From the NCBI RefSeq assembly GCF_000337595.1, contig NZ_AOIL01000017.1, positions 1 to 64,000 on the forward strand: 64,000 nucleotides of DNA, read 5' to 3'. This document shows positions 41,067-48,971 of this stretch, in pieces. A model generated the notes under the pieces. It did not search any database, had not been told where the DNA came from, and worked only from the letters and a program-made list of their open reading frames with translations. The DNA comes from Natrialba taiwanensis DSM 12281 (lineage in GTDB: Archaea; Halobacteriota; Halobacteria; Halobacteriales; Natrialbaceae). Position numbers and translations under genes: made by a program. Each line of letters starts with the position of its first letter. Position 1 is the stretch's first letter.

Positions 41067-42155
41067 TTACTCCGTGTGCGTGTTCGCCGCAGCGCGTTCG
41101 TCGAGTCGAATCCCGGTCTTCTTCAGAATCTGCGTCGAGAACAGCGAGTCCCAGTCCTCGTCGGTCACGTCCCAGAACTCGGCCATCGTCTCGCGAACCT
41201 GCTGGATGCGGCGCTGGCTCTCGGCCTCGCTGCGGCCGTGGGTCATCGCGAAGAAGTTGTACGGCCAGACGCCCTCGTGGCGCGGGCGTTCGTAGCAGTG
41301 GGTGACGAAGGGGAGTCCGGCAATCTCGGGGCCGACTTCGGGGACGAGTTCGTCCGGAACGTTCCAGACGGTCATACCGTTCTCGGTGTAGCCGAGCGCG
41401 TAGTGGTTGGGGACGACGCCGATGCGGCGGATCTTCCCCTCGCGTTCGAACCGCTTCGTCGTCTCGAGGACCCACTCGAGATCCTGCTCGATGGCGGCGG
41501 CCACGTCCGCGTACGGCGTGTCGGTGAGCGGGAGGCCGTCCTGAATTTCGAGGACGAGGTCGCGTTCGGCGGGCGACAGCGTGGACTCGTCTCGCGGCGA
41601 GACGTCGGGACCTAGTTCCGTGAGGTCGATGCTGGCGTCGGTCGGATCGCCCGCGTCGCCCGGCGAAAGCGGACCGTCGACGTAGAACTTCGCCTCGACG
41701 CGGAACTCGTGCTGTTTGGGGAGGTTGTACGTCTCCTGTCCGGTTTCGTCCTCGATTGCGGCGAGCACTTCTTCGACACGCGATTCCTCGGCGACTGAGA
41801 CGACGAACCAGACGTTCAAGTGCGGGTGCTCGCGCTCGTAGTTGTGTGCGACCTCGCGGTGGTCGTTGACCCGCTCGACGATCTCGTCGAACCGGTCCGC
41901 GGGGGCGTGCATCGCGACAAGCGTCGCCGTGCCGCCGATCTTTTGGGCGTTGACCAGCGGGCCGAACCGGGAGAGAACGCCGCGATCGTTCAGGTCGCGA
42001 ATCGTTTCGAGGAGTTCGGTCGCAGTAATGTCGACCCCGCGTTCGCGCATGGCCGCTGCGGCGGGTTCGAACGGCCGGTCGACGACGGGAAAGCCGCCCT
42101 GAAAGGCGTTGACGACGGCCCGTTCGCGGTCCGTGAGGTCGACCTCGGGTGTCAT
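41067..42155 (-). CDS. Siroheme decarboxylase, AhbA/AhbB-type fusion
   Basis: 362 aa. Two Lrp/AsnC-like halves are joined: residues 1-~165 (LTDRERAVVNAFQGGFPVVDRP, GVLSRFGPLVNAQKIGG, VAHNYEREHPHLNVWFVV) and ~185-345 (LSPAERDLVLEIQDGLPLTDTP, GKIRRIGVVPNHYALGYTENG, VTHCYERPRHEGVWPYNFF). In most archaea AhbA and AhbB are separate proteins that convert siroheme to 12,18-didecarboxysiroheme on the way to heme; here both halves are in one chain. First gene of the minus-strand operon with sirC-like and hemA genes. Confidence 0.9.
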   Translation of the reverse strand: MTPEVDLTDRERAVVNAFQGGFPVVDRPFEPAAAAMRERGVDITATELLETIRDLNDRGVLSRFGPLVNAQKIGGTATLVAMHAPADRFDEIVERVNDHREVAHNYEREHPHLNVWFVVSVAEESRVEEVLAAIEDETGQETYNLPKQHEFRVEAKFYVDGPLSPGDAGDPTDASIDLTELGPDVSPRDESTLSPAERDLVLEIQDGLPLTDTPYADVAAAIEQDLEWVLETTKRFEREGKIRRIGVVPNHYALGYTENGMTVWNVPDELVPEVGPEIAGLPFVTHCYERPRHEGVWPYNFFAMTHGRSEAESQRRIQQVRETMAEFWDVTDEDWDSLFSTQILKKTGIRLDERAAANTHTE

Positions 42156-42235
42156 ATGGTGTACTCACGACTGGCGGTGCATAAGCCAATCGGGGTGATC
42201 GAACGACTGCTGGCGTACGTGTTCGGCCGGTTCAG

Positions 42236-42712
42236 TTACCGCTCTCGTTCGGGTGTCCGCGTCTCGTCCGCACGGTCGGCGGCGTGATTGCGACGCTTGC
42301 TCGACTCTCGTTCGGTCCCAGCGGCGGTTGCATCCGTGCCGGAAAGGAGTTCATCAACCCGTTGTTCGAACGTCTCGTCATCGATCTCGCCGGCCATGTA
42401 TCGCTCTCTGAGTGTCGCAACCCGATCGTCGGACGCGTCATCATATCGTGCACCGTGACCGCTATCGCGTTCGTCCTCACCGCCTCTCATCGCCACGACG
42501 AACGCAACGGCCGGAACGGTGACGATGGCGAGACCGAGCAGTGCGGCGAGAGCGCCGAGCGTGGGGCTCCCGAGTTCCATCCCGACGGCGATACCCGCAA
42601 ACACGATCCCGAGAACCATCGAAAGCACGGTCAGGACGACCATGAGCCCGAGTACGGAAGCGAGCACCGCCGCCCACGCCGGCAGGTCGCGGAACCGGTC
42701 GGGTAGACCCAT
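42236..42712 (-). CDS. SHOCT-domain membrane protein
   Basis: 158 aa from ATG 42712 (MGLPDRFRDLP). Two hydrophobic helices (AAVLASVLGLMVVLTVLSMVLGIVF and GALAALLGLAIVTVPAVAFVVAM, about 14-65) are followed by a polar acidic linker and a C-terminal SHOCT motif (VATLRERYMAGEIDDETFEQRVDELL, about 101-126; core RYMAGEIDDETFE). SHOCT domains are short helical oligomerisation modules with no known enzymatic role. The tail is Arg/Glu-rich. The much longer frame opening at 42955 is Pro/Asn-rich and rejected. Confidence 0.8.
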   Translation of the reverse strand: MGLPDRFRDLPAWAAVLASVLGLMVVLTVLSMVLGIVFAGIAVGMELGSPTLGALAALLGLAIVTVPAVAFVVAMRGGEDERDSGHGARYDDASDDRVATLRERYMAGEIDDETFEQRVDELLSGTDATAAGTERESSKRRNHAADRADETRTPERER

Positions 42713-43030
42713 ACTATTGACATTTGTGACAGGGGCGCATATACCTTCGGCCCCGGTCGGTTTCGACGGCTCGGCGGAGCGCTGCACGTATCGCCCGTTA
42801 CGGTGGTGAAAGTGCAGATCACCCGCGTTCGAGTTCAGGTTGAGTTCGGTTGCGGCGTTCGGTATCGGTCGCGCGTCGCGATTGCGGGCCGAGTTGTGCG
42901 GTGGTGTCGGTGGTTTCGATGGTGGTTGTGGTGGTCCTCGAACATCCACCGACAACTCGGCTGGCCGCCGCGACCCGAGTTCACCGTCGCAGGCTGCCGT
43001 GTGGCTGCGGTGAACTCGTCTCGCGGTGGC
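42713..43030. other. Intergenic stretch with a GGT-rich tract
   Basis: About 320 bases between the SHOCT and zinc-finger genes (both minus strand). The plus strand at 42898-42940 is built of GGT/TGG triplets. No gene seen; the zinc-finger gene's end and the SHOCT gene's promoter are the only expected elements. Confidence 0.45.
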
Positions 43031-43249
43031 TCAGTCGGATCGGTCGGGGACCGGCGGGGCAACGCGACAGCCGCAGGGGCCGGCGATCGCCTCGGTCGGG
43101 CCGATCACGGTGGTCCGAAGGATGGGCGTATCACAGCGGGGACAGCGCCGCCGGTCGTCCGAGTCGGCACTGCCATCTCGGTCGGCACTACTGTCCGAGC
43201 CGCTGTCCGTTCCGGCGGTCGACCGATCCGATGCGAACTCGTCGGTCAT
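43031..43249 (-). CDS. Small CPxCG-type zinc-finger protein
   Basis: 72 aa from ATG 43249 (MTDEFASDRS). An acidic Ser/Asp-rich N-terminus (1-35) is followed by RRCPRCDTPILRTTVIGPTEAI (about 34-55) and PCGCRVAPPVP, forming one zinc site from CPxC and CxC-like pairs. Small zinc-finger proteins of this size are a recognised haloarchaeal class, several linked to stress or motility phenotypes. Function of this one is not known. Starting Met five codons earlier (43261) is possible. Confidence 0.72.
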   Translation of the reverse strand: MTDEFASDRSTAGTDSGSDSSADRDGSADSDDRRRCPRCDTPILRTTVIGPTEAIAGPCGCRVAPPVPDRSD

Positions 43250-43501
43250 GTCGACTGCCACCCCGTTGCCCTGGCTCTCTCGGAGAATAGCGCCGCTGCT
43301 CGCTGTTTGTGACGATGCATCAGTCGTGCGGGATGTTTATATCCCGTGAGAATGTACGCAATCATGGCTTCAGCCGCGATTGGAAGCCACGTCTCGGATG
43401 TGCTAGCATCCGGGGCACTTTCGTACCCTGTTATGGCTTCCGTCCTAATTGTTGATCGGTAGTGACTTATATCTACCGCTGAGCGGCGGGAAGGAGCCAG
43501 T

Positions 43502-44011
43502 TCAGACGTCGACGGCCGTGCGCCGATCCGAGTTCGCGGATTGATGCGCGAACGCCGCGCCGGCAAAACCGATCAGCGCCGACTGGATTCCGAATCCGAT
43601 CGTTTGCCCGGTAACCTGCAACAGAGACAGAGACAGAGACATTCTCACCCCACCCAGCGCCGTTCCACCGTCGACCACCGACAGGACGACGACGGCGATA
43701 ACCGGCAGCGCATACCCGATCACGCTACCGAGACCAACGACCAGTGCCAACCGACGAGCATCCGCACTGAACTCGAGTTCAGCGCCGGCCCGGTAGCCGA
43801 GCGCGAAGATGCCGACGACGCCGAGGGCGAAGGTAGCGGCACCGACGACCGAATTGTACAGGATGAGCGTGTGGCTGACCGGCTCGAGTTGCGGGAACCA
43901 CCACCAAGTGCCGTCGACGATCCGCTGGATTGCGTACGGCGGTGAGAGGTGGAGGAGCGAAACGACGAGACCGAGGATGCAGGAGCCGACGCCGCTCACG
44001 TATGAACCCAT
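43502..44011 (-). CDS. Hypothetical four-helix membrane protein
   Basis: 169 aa from ATG 44011 (MGSYVSGVGS). Hydrophobic helices are predicted at about 6-24 (GVGSCILGLVVSLLHL), 52-75 (LYNSVVGAATFALGVVGIFALGY), 87-115 (LALVVGLGSVIGYALPVIAVVVLSVV) and 133-160 (GQTIGFGIQSALIGFAGAAFA). A SLSLSL motif before the last helix derives from a GACAGA repeat in the plus strand (about 43622-43641). I do not recognise the family. Isolated between the zinc-finger gene and a DUF5778 gene. Confidence 0.6.
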   Translation of the reverse strand: MGSYVSGVGSCILGLVVSLLHLSPPYAIQRIVDGTWWWFPQLEPVSHTLILYNSVVGAATFALGVVGIFALGYRAGAELEFSADARRLALVVGLGSVIGYALPVIAVVVLSVVDGGTALGGVRMSLSLSLLQVTGQTIGFGIQSALIGFAGAAFAHQSANSDRRTAVDV

Positions 44012-44095
44012 ACGCAACGGTAGGATAGACCGGCACTAAAGCATCTGCGATCCTGATTGTATCGGAAGCTAACTGGAAACGGAGATCGATCCCGT

Positions 44096-44500
44096 CTACT
44101 CGCCTTCGACACCGGTCACGTCGAAGCCCAACGCCTCGATATCTGCGAGGATCGCCTCGTGGTCGGCGCTCGCCTCGTAGTAGATCACGATGTCGAAACT
44201 CCCCTCGCGCAGCAGCTGTTGGCACTCCCAGACGAACGCCTCGTCCTCCAGCGTGAGCCCCTGGTGCTGGTTCGAGGAGAAGTCCGTGTCGTCGTTGCCG
44301 GAGTAGACATAGCAGTCCTGCGGATCGTATCCGGAATGCTCGGCGATGATGTCCCCCACGTCGATCGTCGCCTGCATCATCCGTACGTCCTCGCTGCCGT
44401 CGTACTCGGTGTGAACGATCGCGCCGTTGAGTCGAACGTCACCCGGTTCGAGCAGCGCCTTGGTTCGCTGGTACAGATCGTCGTCGATCGCGTTAGCCAT
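44096..44500 (-). CDS. DUF5778-family protein
   Basis: 134 aa. The sequence opens MANAIDDDLYQRTKALLEPGDVRLNGAIVHTEY and ends IVIYYEASADHEAILADIEALGFDVTGVEGE (quoted in parts: LYQRTKALLEPGDV, YYEASADHEAILADI). It is a soluble, acidic single-domain protein conserved in haloarchaea, assigned to DUF5778; no activity is known. It is divergent from the cis-prenyltransferase gene at 44667, with 166 bp between starts. Confidence 0.8.
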   Translation of the reverse strand: MANAIDDDLYQRTKALLEPGDVRLNGAIVHTEYDGSEDVRMMQATIDVGDIIAEHSGYDPQDCYVYSGNDDTDFSSNQHQGLTLEDEAFVWECQQLLREGSFDIVIYYEASADHEAILADIEALGFDVTGVEGE

Positions 44501-44666
44501 TGGCCGACTCGAGAACCTGCGGACTGATAGCCATCACGATTCAGTTGCAGCCCGCTCGATCGATACCGCACACCCCCTGCAGTCGAGCGTGTGTCAGAGC
44601 CGCAGGCGTTCACTGTCGGAGAATACCACACAAGACACATAATCCTCGATACCGTCTCGTCAATCG

Positions 44667-45647
44667 ATGAAGCGGTGGTTCCGTCAGCACGTCGATGCCG
44701 TCTACGAGCGGTTACTCTCCCGTGAAATCGCCGGTGCGCCGACCCACGTCGCGGTGATTCAGGACGGTAACCGCCGGTATGCGCGACAGAACGGCGGAGA
44801 CGCCCACGACGGCCACCGCGCCGGTGCCGAGACGACCGAACGAGTTCTCGAGTGGTGCCAGGATATCGGCGTCGAAGAACTGACGCTGTATACTTTCTCG
44901 ACGGAGAACTTCGAACGGGCGGACGAGGAAAACGAGGCGCTGTTCGACCTCCTCTGTGACAAACTGTACGAGTTCGCCGACGCCGACCGCGTCCACGACA
45001 ACGACGTCTGTATTCGCGTCATCGGCGAAACGGAGATGCTCCCCGACCGGGTCCGAGACGCCGTCGACTACGCCGAGGGAAAAACGCAGGGCTACGACCA
45101 GTTCGTCCTCAATATTGCGCTCGCCTACGGCGGTCGATCTCGACTGCTCGAAGCGACGCGGGGTGTCGCACACGATGTCGAGGCGGGTGAACTCGATCCC
45201 GACGAGATCGATGTCGAGACCATCGAACAACGACTGTACGATCAGCCAGTCCGGGATGTCGACCTGATCATCCGCACCGGCGGTGCCGAGCGCACGTCGA
45301 ATTTCCTCCCCTGGCACGCAAACGGCAACGAGGCGGCCGTCTTTTTCTGTACGCCCTACTGGCCCGAGTTCTCGAAGGCGGACTTCCTGCGCGGGATTCG
45401 GACGTACGAACACCGCGCGGAATCCTGGCGTCGCACGCGAGCCCGACGAGCCCTCGCCCTCCTCGGAGCCGTCAGCGAGACGGAACTAACCGAGGCCCAA
45501 TCGATCGTCAACCGGTTTCGCGACTCGCTGCCGACGGGCGAGCGCCCGCACGAGGACGACGTCGATGCGGCGGCCGTTCACGAATCGGACGACGCCGGCG
45601 GGACGGACGGGGATAGCCTCGATTCGAGTAGTCGCGCAGCTGACTGA
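44667..45647 (+). CDS. uppS: cis-Prenyltransferase (polyprenyl diphosphate synthase)
   Basis: 326 aa. Condition for catalysis is the DGNRR motif, here at 33-37 (AVIQDGNRRYARQ); GHRAGAETTERVLEWC (about 49-64), LTLYTFSTENFERADEE and IIRTGGAERTSNFLPW (about 203-218) complete the family pattern. The last part (about 265-326) is an acidic tail without the C-terminal RxG motif, and the usual WQ-x-x-Y-x-E-x-x-F stretch is divergent (WHANGNEAAVFF). It should make long-chain cis-polyprenyl diphosphate for dolichol-type carriers used in protein N-glycosylation. A second, complementary cis-prenyltransferase lies 560 bp downstream on the other strand. Confidence 0.9.
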   Translation: MKRWFRQHVDAVYERLLSREIAGAPTHVAVIQDGNRRYARQNGGDAHDGHRAGAETTERVLEWCQDIGVEELTLYTFSTENFERADEENEALFDLLCDKLYEFADADRVHDNDVCIRVIGETEMLPDRVRDAVDYAEGKTQGYDQFVLNIALAYGGRSRLLEATRGVAHDVEAGELDPDEIDVETIEQRLYDQPVRDVDLIIRTGGAERTSNFLPWHANGNEAAVFFCTPYWPEFSKADFLRGIRTYEHRAESWRRTRARRALALLGAVSETELTEAQSIVNRFRDSLPTGERPHEDDVDAAAVHESDDAGGTDGDSLDSSSRAAD

Positions 45648-45734
45648 TCCGGTATCGTTTCGCCCGTCCGTCCTCAGAGCTATCGCCGGAGACGCGATGA
45701 GTTACCGACGATACGTCAACTAGATAACCAGAAG

Positions 45735-45744
45735 TATTTTATTA
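45735..45744 (+). promoter_or_regulatory. TATA element of the DUF7344 gene
   Basis: TATTTTATTA lies 24-33 nt upstream of ATG 45768, in an otherwise G+C-rich region. Confidence 0.5.
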
Positions 45745-45767
45745 ATTAGTATGACAATAGTAGCTGA

Positions 45768-46163
45768 ATGTCGTCTCGCAGTGCTCCCGTCGACGTCCAA
45801 CGGTTCGTACGATTGACGGACGTGCCACTCGACGAGGCCTATACGCTCCTCGCGAACGTCCGGCTTCGTATCACACTCCACGTCCTCTCAGCGTGTGAAA
45901 CGCCCGTTTCGGTCGACTGGTTGAGCGAGACGCTCGCCCAGTGGGACGACGACTCCCCCGAGTCGATCAAGATCGAACTCGTCCACACTGTCCTGCCGAA
46001 ACTCGAGGATTTCGGTATTCTCGAGTACGATGCACGCTCGGGTATCGTTCGAATGGATCAACCTGTCGTCGCGTTCGACCATCCACGCGCAGAAAGCCTG
46101 CTCGCTCCCGTCGACGAAACCCGTGACTCGACTGCCTCGACGCGGTCTGATTACGCGTACTGA
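45768..46163 (+). CDS. DUF7344-family winged-helix protein
   Basis: 131 aa. The core is a winged helix: LDEAYTLLANVRLRITLHVLSACETPVSVDWLSETLAQW (about 20-58) then ESIKIELVHTVLPKLEDFGILEYDARSGIVRM (about 65-96), the DUF7344 layout (HTH with a LPKL-x-x-x-G-I-x-x-Y motif). The C-terminal 30 residues are a disordered acidic tail. It is probably a transcription factor. It lies between the two cis-prenyltransferase genes but on the opposite strand from the second, so a regulatory link is possible yet unproven. Confidence 0.75.
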   Translation: MSSRSAPVDVQRFVRLTDVPLDEAYTLLANVRLRITLHVLSACETPVSVDWLSETLAQWDDDSPESIKIELVHTVLPKLEDFGILEYDARSGIVRMDQPVVAFDHPRAESLLAPVDETRDSTASTRSDYAY

Positions 46164-46211
46164 CCGCCCGGCGTGCCAAGCCAGCAAGTCGCGGAGAAAC
46201 GACCCGACGAC

Positions 46212-46817
46212 TCAACGGCCGAACCGTCGCGACCGATTGCAGTACTCCCGAACCGCTCGCAGGAAGTCCCGCTTGCGAAAGTCCCGCCAATTGATGTCCG
46301 TAAAGTACAGCTCCGAGTACACCGACTGCCAGATCATAAAGTCCGAGAGGCGCTCTGCACCCGTCTTGATCACGAGATCCGGCTCCGACGGAAACACCAG
46401 ATGGTTCTCGACGCGCTCGTCATCGATCGCCTCCGGCTCGAGTGTAGCGTCGTCAACACGCTCTGCGAGCGTCCGGACCGCGCTCGTGAACTCGTGTTTG
46501 CCGCCGAGACCGATTCCGATCTGGATGGGGGCATCAGCCGGCGTTCGGTCGTCGGGACCGCGGACCGCAACGTCGCGCGGGGCGTCGATCGTTTCGAGTT
46601 CACGACGGAGCGCCGGGACGGCCGCGGTGTCGAGGACGCTGACGTAGACGGTCAGTTGGGTGGCGTACTCAAAGGCCCACTCGAAGAAGTCGACGAGCGT
46701 CTCGTAGGCACCGCGCTCGAGGAGATCCCGCTCGGTGATGACGAGCGCGATGTGCTCGGGTGGAGCGGCATCGTACTGGCGAATTCGACGGGCGAGATAC
46801 CGTTCGTACAGTCCCAC
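46212..46817 (-). CDS. Non-catalytic cis-prenyltransferase-like subunit (NgBR-type features)
   Basis: 201 aa. The family fold is recognisable, but the N-terminal DGNRR active-site motif is replaced (HIALVITERDLLERG, about 22-36), whereas the C-terminal half keeps IKTGAERLSDFMIWQSVYSELYFTDINW (about 150-177; core WQSVYSELYF) and the chain ends in RRFGR, an RxG motif at the C-terminus. Loss of the Asp-Gly-Asn site together with an RxG end is the hallmark of the NgBR/Nus1 subunit of heteromeric cis-prenyltransferases; archaeal heteromers are known. It ends 49 bp from the DUF7344 gene. Probably partners with the protein at 44667. Confidence 0.8.
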   Translation of the reverse strand: MGLYERYLARRIRQYDAAPPEHIALVITERDLLERGAYETLVDFFEWAFEYATQLTVYVSVLDTAAVPALRRELETIDAPRDVAVRGPDDRTPADAPIQIGIGLGGKHEFTSAVRTLAERVDDATLEPEAIDDERVENHLVFPSEPDLVIKTGAERLSDFMIWQSVYSELYFTDINWRDFRKRDFLRAVREYCNRSRRFGR

Positions 46818-46972
46818 ACGTCGGCTTCTTTGTGAGATGCCATACAGGTTACGGGTCCAGTTGACGGCGTCACTCGTCCCAGATCACAGGTACAGGAACT
46901 GTCGCCGGTGAAACACGGGAAGAAGCGTGTTCGGGAACCTTCAAGTAACCGCCACAGAAAGACACCGATATC

Positions 46973-48352
46973 GTGACATCACCCGTTCGGCGAGCCGGCG
47001 TCTTCGCGGCCCTCAGTACGCTCTCGCTCGCCGTACCGCTTGCCGGGCCGGCGATTGCAACGGGCGTCGCAGCCGTCGTTCTGCTCGGTGCCTTTCTCGT
47101 TACCGACGTTACCGGCCCGGCGTTCGAGGCGCTTGCCTACCCCGGTGACTACGAGGACGGCCGCCTCTACGGACTCATCACGTTCGTCCTTTCGGCCGTC
47201 GTCCTCGGCCTTCTGGCGGTCAGGTCGTCGATGCCGCTTTCTGTCTTCGTTGGGACCGTCGTCCTCGTCGGCTACGGCAACCTCGCCGAGCGGCTCGTCC
47301 GCGCTCGGACGGCGACGGGCACAGACGCGGACAGCGAAACCGGGACCGACAGCGGTACCGACAACGAAATCGCCGCCGTCACCGGATTCTGCCTGATCGC
47401 AACCATCGCTGCCGTCGCCAGCCAGGCCGCCGTCTACGCCCTGACGAACGTCCCCATCGAGTCCCAACTCCCGACCATCCTCTTTCTCGCCGCAAGCGGT
47501 GCGCTCCTCGCCGCCCTTCTTCGTGATGCCTTCCTGATCTACGACGACCCCGTCGTCATGCTCTCGGTCGGCCTCCTGCTCTGGCTGCTTGCCGAACTCG
47601 AGCCCGGGCTCGGAGCGATCGAAATCGTCGGCGCACTCGCAGTGACCGTGGCGCTCGGCTACGTCTCCTACGCCCTCGATACCGCCTCCATCGCCGGCAT
47701 GATCACCGGCATCCTCCTCGGCCTATTGACGGTCGTTCTCGGCGACTACAACTGGTTCGTCGTCCTCATCGCCTTCTTCGGCATCGGCGGCCTCTCGACC
47801 AAATTCCGCTACACCCGGAAAGAAGAACTCGGCGTCGCCGAGGAGAACAACGGCGCTCGCGGCAGCGGCAACGTCCTCGGCAACGCCGCCGTCGCCATCG
47901 CCGCCGTCCTCGGCTACGCCGCGAGTTCAACCGCCCTCCTGTCGATCAACGCTGAACTCTTTCTCTTTGCCTTCGCCGGCTCCGTCGCAACCGCGATGAG
48001 CGACACGCTCTCGAGCGAGGTCGGGAGCGTCTTCGAGACGCCGCGATTGATCACGACGCTCGAGCCCGTCGATCCCGGCACCGACGGCGGCATCACCTGG
48101 CAGGGCGAAGTTGCCGGTCTCCTCGGTGCAGCCATCGTCGCTGGCCTGAGCTACGTCCTCTTTCCCGTCGTCGATCCTATCGGCGCAGTGATCATCGTTG
48201 CGGCCGGCATCGCCGGCATGACAGTGGATAGCCTACTCGGGGCGACCCTCGAAGGGTCGGTCCTCGGCAATCAGGGCGTCAACTTCCTCGCGACGTTAGC
48301 CGGTGCGCTCGTCTGTGCGCTGTTGATGATCCCGATCGCCGTGCTCGGGTGA
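46973..48352 (+). CDS. DUF92-family integral membrane protein
   Basis: 459 aa from a GTG start at 46973. Many hydrophobic segments are present, and the C-terminal 250 residues follow the DUF92 pattern: AGMITGILLGLLTVVLGDYNWF, FFGIGGLSTKFRYTRKEELG (about 262-281), ARGSGNVLGNAAVAI, ATAMSDTLSSEVG (about 341-353) and TWQGEVAGLLGA. DUF92 members include VTE6-type isoprenyl-phosphate kinases (phytyl phosphate to diphosphate). Next to a cis-prenyltransferase pair, a role in polyprenol phosphate recycling is attractive. The first ~120 residues plus a DSETGTDSGTD-type insert are additional to the core family. Divergent from the 46212-46817 gene. Confidence 0.85.
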   Translation: MTSPVRRAGVFAALSTLSLAVPLAGPAIATGVAAVVLLGAFLVTDVTGPAFEALAYPGDYEDGRLYGLITFVLSAVVLGLLAVRSSMPLSVFVGTVVLVGYGNLAERLVRARTATGTDADSETGTDSGTDNEIAAVTGFCLIATIAAVASQAAVYALTNVPIESQLPTILFLAASGALLAALLRDAFLIYDDPVVMLSVGLLLWLLAELEPGLGAIEIVGALAVTVALGYVSYALDTASIAGMITGILLGLLTVVLGDYNWFVVLIAFFGIGGLSTKFRYTRKEELGVAEENNGARGSGNVLGNAAVAIAAVLGYAASSTALLSINAELFLFAFAGSVATAMSDTLSSEVGSVFETPRLITTLEPVDPGTDGGITWQGEVAGLLGAAIVAGLSYVLFPVVDPIGAVIIVAAGIAGMTVDSLLGATLEGSVLGNQGVNFLATLAGALVCALLMIPIAVLG

Positions 48353-48499
48353 TGTGGGATATAGGCAGATGCTGCTTCGCACACCGAAGTCGGCAGTGAC
48401 GAGAATGTCATCCATATTCCAGACGGGAGAGTTCCAGCCAGTCTCGAGCCGACGACGCCGGGAACGTCAACCGTGTGTTGCCGACTCTCGTCCCAGCTA

Positions 48500-48784
48500 T
48501 TACGATACCACTCTCTGTAGCGACAGTATCACCAGCATCGCGAGTATGCCGATTGCAGTTACCCGTAAGGCGCTCGCTACGTACCGTTGGTCCGTCGGAA
48601 GCAGTTCAGCAATCCCAGACAGCCCCGCTGCGAACGCGATCACAAGCGTAGCGACTAATCCGCTAGTATGCAGGAGTTCGAAATAGGCGTATATACTAAC
48701 GAGTGCAAGTGCGGTTCCAAGCGATATACGAGCCGATTCCCATCCACTCGGCTCGGAAAACAGCTCCTTTGGCTTGATTTCCAT
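48500..48784 (-). CDS. Small membrane protein
   Basis: 94 aa from ATG 48784 (MEIKPKELFSEPSGWE). Three hydrophobic stretches are evident: ISLGTALALVSIYAYFELL (about 20-38), GLVATLVIAFAAGLSGIAELL (about 42-62) and VTAIGILAMLVILSL (about 74-88). Arg/Lys residues between them suggest a cytoplasmic loop. No family recognised. Downstream of DUF92 on the opposite strand; codon use normal. Confidence 0.6.
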   Translation of the reverse strand: MEIKPKELFSEPSGWESARISLGTALALVSIYAYFELLHTSGLVATLVIAFAAGLSGIAELLPTDQRYVASALRVTAIGILAMLVILSLQRVVS

Positions 48785-48942
48785 TTCGACGACCTAGTTA
48801 AAATGCTCTGAAACTGAATTGATAAATATACCGTTCTGACACCGTTCTCGTGTCTGGTGACGAGACATCCGTCCACAGTACGGATCGACGAGCCGTAATC
48901 GAGATGGGAAGGATTTTCTCGCTCGGAAGCTACGCCACCCGG

Positions 48943-48950
48943 TATATATA
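48943..48950 (+). promoter_or_regulatory. TATA box of the exported protein at 48972
   Basis: TATATATA lies 22-29 nt upstream of ATG 48972, one of the clearest promoters in the window; the transcript is predicted to be leaderless. Confidence 0.6.
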
Positions 48951-48971
48951 CGCCCGGTCGAGACATCGGGT

